This document shows positions 1 through 8,570 of a stretch of 40,950 bases of DNA, piece by piece (within the stretch, counting starts at the first letter, position 1; every line of letters starts with the position of its first letter). The notes beneath the pieces were generated by a model. That model was given only the letters and a program-made list of their open reading frames with translations, did no database searches and was not told the DNA's origin. A program made the position numbers and the translations under genes. Source of the stretch: Microcaldota archaeon (GTDB taxonomy: Archaea > Micrarchaeota > Micrarchaeia > Micrarchaeales > Micrarchaeaceae); contig JACWAL010000014.1 in assembly GCA_014874295.1 (NCBI GenBank), positions 1 to 40,950 on the forward strand, read 5' to 3'.

Positions 1-165
1 ATTGAGCGCAGACGTGGATAGCTTTGCGGTTCTGTCCTTCCTATATTCCCGTATGGCTCTTTCAAGCATCTTGTTATAGAGCCTCTGCGCGAGGACAAGC
101 CTCTCGTCTATCTCCGACTGCCTCTTCTCATCAGGGTAAATCCTGAACTTGTACGCCCTCAGCAC
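1..165 (-). CDS. tnpB: Partial IS605-family TnpB (OrfB), N-terminus only, runs off the left edge
   Basis: Reverse strand from a GTG at 165 reads VLRAYKFRIYPDEKRQSEIDERLVLAQRLYNKMLERAIREYRKDRTAKLSTSALN, a typical TnpB N-terminus (YKFRIYP...LYN). Not in the ORF track because it is truncated. Confidence 0.82.
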   Translation of the reverse strand, partial: MLRAYKFRIYPDEKRQSEIDERLVLAQRLYNKMLERAIREYRKDRTAKLSTSALN

Positions 166-288
166 AGCATGACCTATTGCCTGCTTATATTTATCTGAGT
201 ATATTTATATATACTTTTGTATCATATTGTTCTGAGCTTTTATCCCCTGCTTAAAAGTTGGGGGTTAAGCCTTCCCTTTATATAAATG
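166..288 (-). mobile_element. Left end (LE) region of the IS605-type element upstream of tnpB
   Basis: Segment tttatcccctgcttaaaa..ggttaagccttcccttt (238-280) recurs at 8468-8512 and partly at 40800-40810. Outer boundary is approximate. Confidence 0.6.
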
Positions 289-317
289 TTGGTCGTGCAA
301 TACTCAATGCCGATTAC

Positions 318-458
318 GGGGTTGTAGCGTAACCTGGCAGCGCAGCAGGCTCCAGATGTTCAACAAGAAGTTATGAGCCGTTGGCGATGATTTGGATCTG
401 GAATACAGATTCGATATGAAGTAACCTGCTGATCCGGGTTCGAATCCCGGCGACCCCA
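318..458 (+). tRNA. tRNA-Trp (CCA) with an intron
   Basis: Acceptor GGGGTTG/CGACCCC, D-arm GCGT..GCGC, anticodon stem GCAGG/CCTGC, loop CT-CCA-G-(intron)-A, T-arm CCGGG-TTCGAAT-CCCGG, discriminator A. Confidence 0.9.
356..423 (+). other. tRNA-Trp intron at the canonical 37/38 position (about 68 nt)
   Basis: Removing 356-423 restores a 7-nt anticodon loop CTCCAGA closed by GCAGG/CCTGC. Exact splice sites inferred; the BHB motif appears relaxed. Confidence 0.75.
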
Positions 459-607
459 AGGCAAATAGTGTCCGCCCAAAACCGCAGCCATTACATGCGG
501 ATTGGGTTGGTGCGAACACTGGCTTATCTTTGCAGGTGCATCTACATTAGTAAACATGCAAGACATTTATATATTTACATTTATAAATATATTCTTGCCT
601 GGAGACG

Positions 608-1612
608 GTGTATATGATGAATATTGACACGGTAAACAAGAATCTGTCAGGCAATATGCTCATCTATGCATTGGTTGCGATATTGGCTGGTATCTTTTTC
701 GGGAACATATGGAACTTGAACTGGATGTCGGCGCTTACCCTACCTGTAGTATTCATCATGATATACCCGATGATGGTGAACCTATCTCTGTCATCGCTAA
801 AGAGGGTTGGTGAACATAAAAAGCCGCTTGGAGCGGCGCTGATGATCAATTTCGTGTTCGCGCCGCTGCTTATGTACATATTGACTTCTGTGTTTGCCCT
901 GGGCCCGCAGATAACACTGGCCCTGATGCTGCTCTCGATTGCCCCTGTTTCGAGCATGGGCCTTGGATATATAGGCCTGGCAGAGGGTCACATGCTATCC
1001 GGTGCAATGATCACTGCAGCGGCTTTCGTATTGTCAATCTTCATCTATCCACTGGCGGGCCATTATCTCGCGTCCGGGGCCAACCTAGACATTCCGATAA
1101 GCCTGATACTGCAGAACCTTATCGTGGTGCTAGTGTTGCCGCTGCTCTTCGGCATTGCGACTAGGGAGTACATGGAGAGGAAGCATGGATCCGAGAGATT
1201 CCTAAAGCTGAAGCCCTACTTCTCTGTGGTAACGCAGCTCTTCCTGTATTTGCTAATTTTCGTGATATTCGCATCGGAAGCTGGTGTAGTATTGAAGAAT
1301 ATTGGGTATATCTGGCTGCTGTTGCCAACTGCAATCCTATTCTATACAATAAGCATACTTTTCACAGTTTATGTGAATAAGAATATACTCAAGCTTGAGT
1401 ACGGGCAGCACCAGTCGGTCGTCTTTACGTCGACCAGCAAGAACATAGCCTTGACGATTGCGATACTCATCTCTGTCTTCGGGGCGGAGGGTCAGTACAT
1501 GGCGGTGTTTCCTGCGATAATGATACTGTTCCAGGCTCCGTTTCTGATAATATACCTGAAGTTCAGCCACAGGATCAAAAGGTTGTTTACATATGAAAAA
1601 ACCAATAAGTGA
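608..1612 (+). CDS. ACR3/bile acid:Na+ symporter-superfamily permease, possible arsenite efflux
   Basis: About 10 TM segments; motif TSTSKNIALTIAI resembles the conserved ACR3/SBF region. Confidence 0.65.
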   Translation: MYMMNIDTVNKNLSGNMLIYALVAILAGIFFGNIWNLNWMSALTLPVVFIMIYPMMVNLSLSSLKRVGEHKKPLGAALMINFVFAPLLMYILTSVFALGPQITLALMLLSIAPVSSMGLGYIGLAEGHMLSGAMITAAAFVLSIFIYPLAGHYLASGANLDIPISLILQNLIVVLVLPLLFGIATREYMERKHGSERFLKLKPYFSVVTQLFLYLLIFVIFASEAGVVLKNIGYIWLLLPTAILFYTISILFTVYVNKNILKLEYGQHQSVVFTSTSKNIALTIAILISVFGAEGQYMAVFPAIMILFQAPFLIIYLKFSHRIKRLFTYEKTNK

Positions 1613-2039
1613 GATAAAGGAGGATTCTGCACGGAGGACGATCATAAGCCAGCACAGCAAATTCGAGAAGACGGTGAGCGTGGATGGCTGCTTCGGCAGC
1701 TCGAACATAGGCCAGATGTCCGGGGCGATTGCCAGGGAGATAACGAAAAGCGTGCCGAATGCCTTCATGCGCTGTCCGCTCGCGGTTCTGCCCGAAATTG
1801 ATGGGCCTGTCCAAGTCTTGCTCCACGACGATTCTCATGTCGTAATCGATGGATGCAAAGCAAGATGCCTGGCCAAGACTTACAAAAAAGTCGGAATCGA
1901 CATAAACATAGCTTACGCTCTCGATGAGGACTTTTCACTGGAGAAGGGCAAGGGACCTGACTTCGATGAACACCTGATGCGGGAGATAGCCAAGAAGATC
2001 GCCGCAGACATGGAAAAGAATGGTCTGGTGCAGCATTAG
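1593..2039 (+). CDS. DGC-domain putative zinc-binding protein
   Basis: VDGCFGSSNIGQMSGAIAREI...CPLAVLP...VIDGCKARCLAKTYKKVG: conserved-Cys and DGC-type pattern. Overlaps the end of the upstream permease ORF. Confidence 0.65.
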   Translation: MKKPISEIKEDSARRTIISQHSKFEKTVSVDGCFGSSNIGQMSGAIAREITKSVPNAFMRCPLAVLPEIDGPVQVLLHDDSHVVIDGCKARCLAKTYKKVGIDINIAYALDEDFSLEKGKGPDFDEHLMREIAKKIAADMEKNGLVQH

Positions 2040-2190
2040 ATTGAATTTTGAGGTTCGCATCCTCAGGCCAACCGATTAGGCAGCACTAACGCTAGGATAG
2101 GAGTGTATGGCATTCTGATAGTCGCACTTGGAATTATCATGCTAATCTTCCTCAGAAAGGTGCCGGAGAGGCGGCAACATAATCGGTAAT

Positions 2191-2493
2191 GTGGAACCGG
2201 AAATCGGTGGAATAGGCAGCGTTGTGGGCAACCTCCTCTCGAACGTCAATGCTGGTATATCCGCAAATGTGGCGACGTCCGTGGACGCCCGCAATGGAGG
2301 ACAGGAGCGTGGCGGCTCCGGCGAAGGCACTGCAGAACACGTCGATGAGGGAGGAGGACTGCAATTGGTGATCCACGGAGGTAGATATGCAAACGGTAAC
2401 ATAGTCATAGTGCCGAAGGCGGGCGACGCGTACAGCATCGTCGTGAGCGGTGATGACTGCGCATATGCCTCCGCGAACGTGACCGCCAGATGA
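2191..2493 (+). CDS. Small hypothetical ORF, possibly part of a decayed gene
   Basis: ORF only; flanking frames hold isolated protein-like fragments (a TM segment at about 2104-2190). Confidence 0.25.
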   Translation: MEPEIGGIGSVVGNLLSNVNAGISANVATSVDARNGGQERGGSGEGTAEHVDEGGGLQLVIHGGRYANGNIVIVPKAGDAYSIVVSGDDCAYASANVTAR

Positions 2494-2614
2494 CGCGGGA
2501 CAGTACCGCGGCCGGTGTCATTCAATCCGGCGATAAAGAAGGTGCTCCTGATGGGGCTGAGCGAGAACTCGAGGGCTTCCGCGCCCAGTAAACAACGGTG
2601 TTGATAACAATGTG

Positions 2615-3889
2615 CTATCTAGCCTGGACCTTCTGGGCATCTGCAGAGTAATGGGTCCTGACGTAATCCTCCAGATACCTCTTGAACTCTACTATGGCGG
2701 TGTCCGCCTTTACGGACGCAACCTGCCTGCCATCAGCGTATATCAGGCACGCCGGGTTCTCGCCGCTTCCGGGCAGTGATATCCCTATGTTGGCGCGTCT
2801 GCTCTCGCCCGGGCCGTTGACGATGCATCCCATAACCGCGACCTTCATGCCCTCAACCCCTTTGTAACCCGATTTCTTCCATTCAGGCATCTTCTCCTGC
2901 AGGTAGGCCGTGAGCTCCTGCGCCATCTCTTGGAATACTGTAGAGGTGGTGCGCCCACACCCTGGACAACTCGAGACGAGCGGAGAGAAGTGTCGTATGT
3001 CAAGGGATTGCAGTATCTGCCTTGCAACTATTACTTCTTCAGTCCTGTTCGATCCGGGAACAGGGGTAAGCGAAACGCGTATGGTGTCACCGATGCCCGA
3101 AGCCATGAGCAGCGAGAGAGCGGCGCTCGAGGCCGCAATTCCCTTGCTCCCTATGCCGGCTTCAGTCAAGCCGAGGTGCAGTGGTTGCTCTATCCTATCG
3201 GCGAGCATCTGGTATGCCCTTACCATCTGCGGCACTTCGGATATCTTAGTGCTGACGATTATGTGGTCTGGTTCGGTGCCATACTCGATCGCCTTGTTGA
3301 CGGACTGGACTGCGCTCTCGACTACCGCATCCACGGTCACATCCTCCGCACTCTTTGGACTATCGCTTTTCGTGTTCCTGTCCATCAGCGTGGCCAGGAC
3401 CACAGAATCGAGCGAGCCCCAGTTCACGCCTATCCTCACCGGTTTGTCATGGTCGTTCGCCACCTTGAGCATCGCCTTGAAGTTCTCGTCGTGCTTCTCG
3501 CCGAATCCCACGTTGCCTGGGTTTATTCTGTACTTATCGAGTGCATCGGCGCACTCAGGAACCTCCGTGAGCAGTTGATGACCGTTGTAGTGAAAGTCTC
3601 CTATGAGCGGTATGTCGTATCCAAGGTCATCCAGCCTCTTGCGTATGTCTTTCACCGTCCTGGCCATCCTGAGGTCCTGGACAGTGAACCTGACAAGCTC
3701 CGAGCCCGCCTTGTAAAGGTCTATTATCTGAGCCACAGTTGCAGTTACGTCACCAGTGTCTGTGTTCGTCATGCTCTGCACCGCGACGGGGTGCTCCGAG
3801 CCTATGTACATGTTGCGGACCTTGACCTGCAGTGATTTCCTGCGCGGTGCCCAGTCAGATGTCTCCTTCTTCATCGATATGGCGGCCAT
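2615..3889 (-). CDS. ispG: 4-hydroxy-3-methylbut-2-enyl diphosphate synthase IspG (GcpE)
   Basis: VRNMYIGSEHPVAVQSMTNTDTGDV, SSCPGCGRTTS, KVAVMGCIVNGPGESRRANIGISLPG: hallmark IspG motifs. Confidence 0.95.
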   Translation of the reverse strand: MAAISMKKETSDWAPRRKSLQVKVRNMYIGSEHPVAVQSMTNTDTGDVTATVAQIIDLYKAGSELVRFTVQDLRMARTVKDIRKRLDDLGYDIPLIGDFHYNGHQLLTEVPECADALDKYRINPGNVGFGEKHDENFKAMLKVANDHDKPVRIGVNWGSLDSVVLATLMDRNTKSDSPKSAEDVTVDAVVESAVQSVNKAIEYGTEPDHIIVSTKISEVPQMVRAYQMLADRIEQPLHLGLTEAGIGSKGIAASSAALSLLMASGIGDTIRVSLTPVPGSNRTEEVIVARQILQSLDIRHFSPLVSSCPGCGRTTSTVFQEMAQELTAYLQEKMPEWKKSGYKGVEGMKVAVMGCIVNGPGESRRANIGISLPGSGENPACLIYADGRQVASVKADTAIVEFKRYLEDYVRTHYSADAQKVQAR

Positions 3890-3893
3890 CCCA

Positions 3894-4841
3894 TCATCTT
3901 TTTCTCTGCGTTGAAACGTTATGCAGCTCGTACGGCATCGTGAACCTCATGTTCTCCTTTATGAGCTCGAGGTTTTCGACCTTCGCACCTCCCCTCGACA
4001 GGTAAGAGGCAACATCCTGCACGACATACTCCGGGGCGCTTGCTCCAGCCGAGACGCCGACGGCGCGCTTGCCTTCCAACCATTCGGGCCTTATGTCGCC
4101 TGCTGTATCAATAAGGTATGCCTCCACGCCGAGCGACCTTGCGGTCTCGACCAGCCTCGTGGAGTTGGAGGAGTTCTTGCTTCCTACAATGAGTATGAGA
4201 TCGCAATCCCTTGCCGCGGCCTTGATGGCGGCCTGCCTGTTCGTCGTCGCGTAGCATATGTCGGACGAAGGCGGCGCCCTTATGTTAGGAAACATTTCCT
4301 TCAGGGCAGCTATCACTCCAGTGCATTCAGTGACGGAGAGCGTGGTCTGCGTCAGGTAGACAAGCCTGTTAGGGTCCTTGACCTTCAAGTCCTTGACCTC
4401 CTCAGCCCTCTCTATCAACTGCGTTATGTCGGGGCGTATGCCCATTACTCCCATCGCCTCAGGGTGACCGTGGTGCCCTATATATATTATCTCAGTGCCC
4501 TCCCTTGCGAACCTCCCGACCTCTATGTGTATCTTCGTGACGAGGGGGCAGGTTGCGTCTATCGTCGTCAGATTTCTCGACTTGGCGCTATCGCGCACGG
4601 ATGGTGCTATGCCGTGTGCTGAGAATATGCAGACGCTACCCTCAGGTATGTCTGATACCTCCTCGACAAAAATCGCGCCCTTCGCTCTAAGCGCGTCACA
4701 CACGACCTTGTTGTGCACTATCTCATGCTTCACGTATATGGGAGAACCGAAGGCCTTAAGAGCCTCCTCTACAGTATCGATCGCCCTGGCTACGCCAGCA
4801 CAGTAGCCCCTCGGACTTATCAGGAGCACTCTCTCTACCAT
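3894..4841 (-). CDS. ispH: 4-hydroxy-3-methylbut-2-enyl diphosphate reductase IspH (LytB)
   Basis: SPRGYCAGVARAID, KHEIVHNKVV, FSAHG, DATCPLVTK, GHHGHPEAMGVMG, TQTTLS, SDICYATTNRQAA: the Fe-S cysteines and catalytic motifs are present. Confidence 0.96.
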   Translation of the reverse strand: MVERVLLISPRGYCAGVARAIDTVEEALKAFGSPIYVKHEIVHNKVVCDALRAKGAIFVEEVSDIPEGSVCIFSAHGIAPSVRDSAKSRNLTTIDATCPLVTKIHIEVGRFAREGTEIIYIGHHGHPEAMGVMGIRPDITQLIERAEEVKDLKVKDPNRLVYLTQTTLSVTECTGVIAALKEMFPNIRAPPSSDICYATTNRQAAIKAAARDCDLILIVGSKNSSNSTRLVETARSLGVEAYLIDTAGDIRPEWLEGKRAVGVSAGASAPEYVVQDVASYLSRGGAKVENLELIKENMRFTMPYELHNVSTQRKR

Positions 4842-4925
4842 CTCAACCCCTACTACATCTTATGCCGCTCCAGCGCTATTTAAATATAGCGCACAAGTTC
4901 GACAGTAGTCGTATTAAAGACGCTG

Positions 4926-6215
4926 TCAGTGTGCGGTCTTGGAGCGCTGGTGTGTGTACTGCGTTTCCCTGCGGATGCTCATGACGCTGTTCATCACGTG
5001 CTCCCTTGACCACCTGTCGGCCTCCTTTATCTGCTCCAGGCTCGGATTCTTTATGACACTGTGGTTCATGAGAGCTGAGCCCACGAGGTCCGCCATGTCA
5101 AGGAATCCAGCCTTGCCGCGCATGAACATGTCGACCGCAGTTTCATCCGCACCGTTCAGCACCGCAGGGGCGGTGCCGCCCGCCTTAGCGGCTTCGTAGG
5201 CGAGTTTTATGCTCGGAAATCTATTTAAGTCTGGAGCCTCAAAGTCGAACCTATTGTTCTTCGCGTCGGTGAGTGCGAGCTTGGGTATCCCTATGTCGTG
5301 CCTGTGTGGGTACGTGAGCGCGAATGCTATGGGATACCGCATGTCGTGCGGCCCCTGCTGCACCTTCTGGCTCCCATCCCTGAGCTCTATGCCGGAGTGC
5401 ACTATGCTCTGCGGATGTATCACGATGTTGATGTCATCCACGCTCATGTTGAAAATCGCTGCTATCTCTATCCTCTCCATGCCCTTGTTCATCAGCGTCG
5501 CCGACCTTATCGTTATCAAGCCCCCCATATCCCAGTTTGGGTGCTTCAACGCCGCTTCGGGTGTTACATCACGCATGCGGTCGCGATCCCAGGACCTGAA
5601 CGGCCCTCCAGAACATGTGAGGATTATGCTCTTTATGTCATGGTCCGCGCCCCTCTGAAGGTTCCATACGGCACTGTGCACGTTGCTCCTGCCATCCATG
5701 AAGACGTCGCCCTCCATCGACTGCCATATCGCACTCGGCTCGCTGTCTATCGGTAGCACCTCGACGCCGTTCCTCCTCGATGCATCCATTATGAGCTTTC
5801 CAGCGGTGAGGAATGCCTCCTTGTTGGCGATTGCGACCGTGTTCTTTGCATTTATCGCCTCAAGCGTCGGCGCTAGACCAGCGAAGCCTGACGTGGCTAC
5901 GACGACATATCCACCACTGATGAGGCCACAGACCTTTGTGGCTGCAGATTCGCCCGAAAGCACCGTGGTCTTAACGGTTTTCTCGGAGCGGCGCAGGGCC
6001 TTCGCGACTTTCTCGGCGGACACCGCATCCACCACCACTGCATACTCCGGGTTGAATTCCAGGATCTGCTCTACCATCAGGTCGGCGTTGTTGTTGCAAA
6101 CGAGCGCACAGACCTCGAAGTCCTTCTTGCCCTTCAGTCTCTTTACCACGTCGAGCGTCTGGGTACCTATCGACCCGGTGCTACCGTGCACTATGAGTTT
6201 TATCGGTTCCGACAT
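4926..6215 (-). CDS. dxr: 1-deoxy-D-xylulose 5-phosphate reductoisomerase DXR/IspC
   Basis: HGSTGSIGTQTLDVV, ANKEAFLTAGKL, LPIDSEPSAIWQSM, CSGGPF, HPNWDMG, SATLMNKGMERIE, IHPQSIVHSGIELRDGS. Confidence 0.95.
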   Translation of the reverse strand: MSEPIKLIVHGSTGSIGTQTLDVVKRLKGKKDFEVCALVCNNNADLMVEQILEFNPEYAVVVDAVSAEKVAKALRRSEKTVKTTVLSGESAATKVCGLISGGYVVVATSGFAGLAPTLEAINAKNTVAIANKEAFLTAGKLIMDASRRNGVEVLPIDSEPSAIWQSMEGDVFMDGRSNVHSAVWNLQRGADHDIKSIILTCSGGPFRSWDRDRMRDVTPEAALKHPNWDMGGLITIRSATLMNKGMERIEIAAIFNMSVDDINIVIHPQSIVHSGIELRDGSQKVQQGPHDMRYPIAFALTYPHRHDIGIPKLALTDAKNNRFDFEAPDLNRFPSIKLAYEAAKAGGTAPAVLNGADETAVDMFMRGKAGFLDMADLVGSALMNHSVIKNPSLEQIKEADRWSREHVMNSVMSIRRETQYTHQRSKTAH

Positions 6216-6680
6216 ACTCGTGTTCCGCCCCCCCTGATTAATATGCCTTATGGGTGGGTTCGTTAAAGCACAATATGCACAGCAGTTGCTTCGTGGCGAC
6301 AGGGGCAGTCATGTTGCTCATAGTGAAGAGGAAGCGGCAGTGACGTCGTCTTCCGTATAACCGGCTGATAATAGGGCCCGTGTTGCCAATCGGCGTTCCG
6401 CTGCTGCCGCGGGTCGTAGCATGCATCGTGGGGCGTTGCCTCGAAGTTTCCCATATCGGCTAGGGGTAGGAATATCTTCAACCCCGCAGTACTGGACATG
6501 CTCATAGAACTGGGCGCCTTCTTGATAGGTGACGAATGATAGGCTGCCGGAAGCCTCCAAGCCCGTTGCGCTCTTCGCGCTCTGCAGGACAAGGGGTAGC
6601 AGGTTAACCCGCAGACGCGAAGCGCTGCACGTTCTGCATATCTGAGCTGTAATGATGCGCGTGCGGCTCTGCCCGGAACG

Positions 6681-7109
6681 TTACACGCCTGTGCGGGGAC
6701 CGGTTTCTCTTTCCATGTGCTCCCTCTCCAACTTCTTGTTCAAGTAATCGACGAACTCCTCGGCCTTGCGGCGTGGCACCCCGTCTATGACGCCCTCTTC
6801 CCTAGAGTCCTCAGTGCCTATAGTGTGGGAGGACAGTCCTTCAACCCTCACGACTATTGAGGCTGACAATATGCCGCGCTCCACCTTGACGCTGGTTATG
6901 TGATCGTAGTCTATGACCTCAAAGTTCGTCCGCAGGCCTGCCGATTCCCTGTCTATGATTATCAGCCTGTGGTTTGTTCCGACGAAAGAGGTCGGGGTCA
7001 GCAGAGACCCTCCAGGCCTGAACCTGCCCTGCTTCACGGTCATCTCTACCTTTTCGCTGGCCCACAACAGGCTCTTGCACGCCTTCGCGTCTGTCTGTGA
7101 CACCGGCAT
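6681..7109 (-). CDS. Small PH-domain-like protein
   Basis: TNHRLIIIDRESAGLRTNFEVIDYDHITSVKVERGILSASIVVRV resembles bacterial/archaeal PH-like domains. Confidence 0.5.
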   Translation of the reverse strand: MPVSQTDAKACKSLLWASEKVEMTVKQGRFRPGGSLLTPTSFVGTNHRLIIIDRESAGLRTNFEVIDYDHITSVKVERGILSASIVVRVEGLSSHTIGTEDSREEGVIDGVPRRKAEEFVDYLNKKLEREHMERETGPRTGV

Positions 7110-7209
7110 GGGATCGATAGGATATGACAGGACTGCCTTTTAATTCTTCTCTGTACGCTTGCCCGAGCCGCTGCGCAAAAGCTATATAGAAATGGGGAGA
7201 ATACACCAC

Positions 7210-7893
7210 ATGCGCAGGGCAATAATCACAGGAATGGCGCTGGTCGCCGTGTTCGTGGCCATAACCCTGCTTGTCGTCTTCAATGTCACGCAGTCCATCG
7301 ACGCAAGCTTAGCGCTTGCGATCAATAGTACATATCTCGGGCAAAGCATGACCTCGCTGATGGTCGCGGCGTCGGAGTACGGCAGGGAGTACTTCTGGAT
7401 ACCGATAGTTGCAATAATGCTGATCTTCGGCAAGAAGGACACCAAGGCGCTGGCCATTGAGCTCGCCGCGCTGTTCATAGTAGGGATAGTGGCCGGGGAA
7501 GCGATGAAGTTTGCGATGTACAGGGCGCGTCCCGGCGCAGACCTTGCCGGCATAGCAATGAGGGTGCCGCTCGCGGTGGATTCCTCCTACCCATCCGGGC
7601 ACGCGCTGATAGTATTTATAGGCGCGTTCTTCGCGCTTACCAAGTTCGTCAAGAGCAAGAAGGCGAGGGGCATAGCTGCAGTGCTGCTTGTCGAGGCGCT
7701 CCTGGTGTCATATTCAAGGGTGTACGTGGGCGCCCACTATCCGTTCGATGTGATAGGGGGGGCGGTACTCGCCGGCGCGATAACGTTGCTCGGCCTCGCC
7801 GCGCTCGAAAAGTACTTCGGAGGGTTGATAGACAGACTGGGCAACGCTGCGGTGAAGGCAGCAAGCTTCGCTCGCATGCCCGCGGTGCTGTAG
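7210..7893 (+). CDS. PAP2-superfamily phosphatase
   Basis: KFAMYRARPG...SYPSGHALIVF...SRVYVGAHYPFDVIGG: the three PAP2 motifs. Start placed downstream of a TATA-like gctatata. Confidence 0.85.
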   Translation: MRRAIITGMALVAVFVAITLLVVFNVTQSIDASLALAINSTYLGQSMTSLMVAASEYGREYFWIPIVAIMLIFGKKDTKALAIELAALFIVGIVAGEAMKFAMYRARPGADLAGIAMRVPLAVDSSYPSGHALIVFIGAFFALTKFVKSKKARGIAAVLLVEALLVSYSRVYVGAHYPFDVIGGAVLAGAITLLGLAALEKYFGGLIDRLGNAAVKAASFARMPAVL

Positions 7894-8023
7894 TCCCTAT
7901 CGCTACAAGCACTTGAAGGATCTGTTTTGATTTTCCATACAGGATTATGTTGGGAATGTGAAAACTGAGGTTGACTGATTCGGATATACCTTTTGCGATG
8001 GCCTAACAGCGCGGACGCGTTGG

Positions 8024-8344
8024 TCACGAATACTTCTTTGCATAGTCAGCAATTACAGGGAGATGCACATCATCTCCATTGTATGCCTTCGCGCCGGATA
8101 TTATTCCGACAAGCCACAGCACGGCGGCAATCGCCCAGCCTACCACAGGTATGAACCACAGCACTGTGATAACCACACCGAGGAACGTGGCCTGCAGCGC
8201 ATTGAACCTGAGCCTCTTCTCTGAGGGCTTCGCCATGACGAAGACTATTATGCCCGTCAGCCACATCAGCACGTATGCCGCAAGGTAGAGTATATTCTGC
8301 TCCTGCCCCTTGGACTGCTTCCTATTGGTCTTGGCAGTTGCCAT
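8024..8344 (-). CDS. DUF4870/Tic20-like small membrane protein
   Basis: ILYLAAYVLMWLTGIIVFVMAKPSEKRLRFNALQATFLGVV...VGWAIAAVLWLVGIISGAKAYNG. Confidence 0.65.
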   Translation of the reverse strand: MATAKTNRKQSKGQEQNILYLAAYVLMWLTGIIVFVMAKPSEKRLRFNALQATFLGVVITVLWFIPVVGWAIAAVLWLVGIISGAKAYNGDDVHLPVIADYAKKYS

Positions 8345-8395
8345 CGAATCCGTTACATCTTTCCGCGCAGGTTTTTATATACGTGTGTGACCTCC

Positions 8396-8516
8396 CCCCT
8401 ACCTGAAGGTAGGGGCTTCCCCGCGATGCGGGGTATGTTCTCGGCTCCTCGACAACTTGGTCTGGGTTTTATCCCCTGCTTAAAATAGGGGGTTTAAGCC
8501 TTCCCTTTGTATAAAA
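8396..8516 (-). mobile_element. Internally deleted IS605-type element (MITE-like): right end fused to left end
   Basis: RE hairpins 8396-8415 (CCCCTACCT-GA-AGGTAGGGG) and 8419-8433 (CCCCGC-GAT-GCGGGG), TnpB-tail-like reading SRSREHTPHRGEAPTFR*, joined at about 8458 to an LE copy matching 238-280. Confidence 0.65.
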
Positions 8517-8570
8517 TGCGAAATCTGCTCTACAAACATGGCAAGTTTATTGGTGCGTGTTTAAGCGCCA

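Noticed and set aside
304-566. Two minus-strand ORFs of 71 and 68 aa (GSPGFEPGSAGYF, RRDSNPDQQ)
   Set aside because: They are antisense readings through tRNA-Trp.
2930-3835. 301-aa plus-strand ORF
   Set aside because: Antisense shadow of ispG, with no recognisable motifs.
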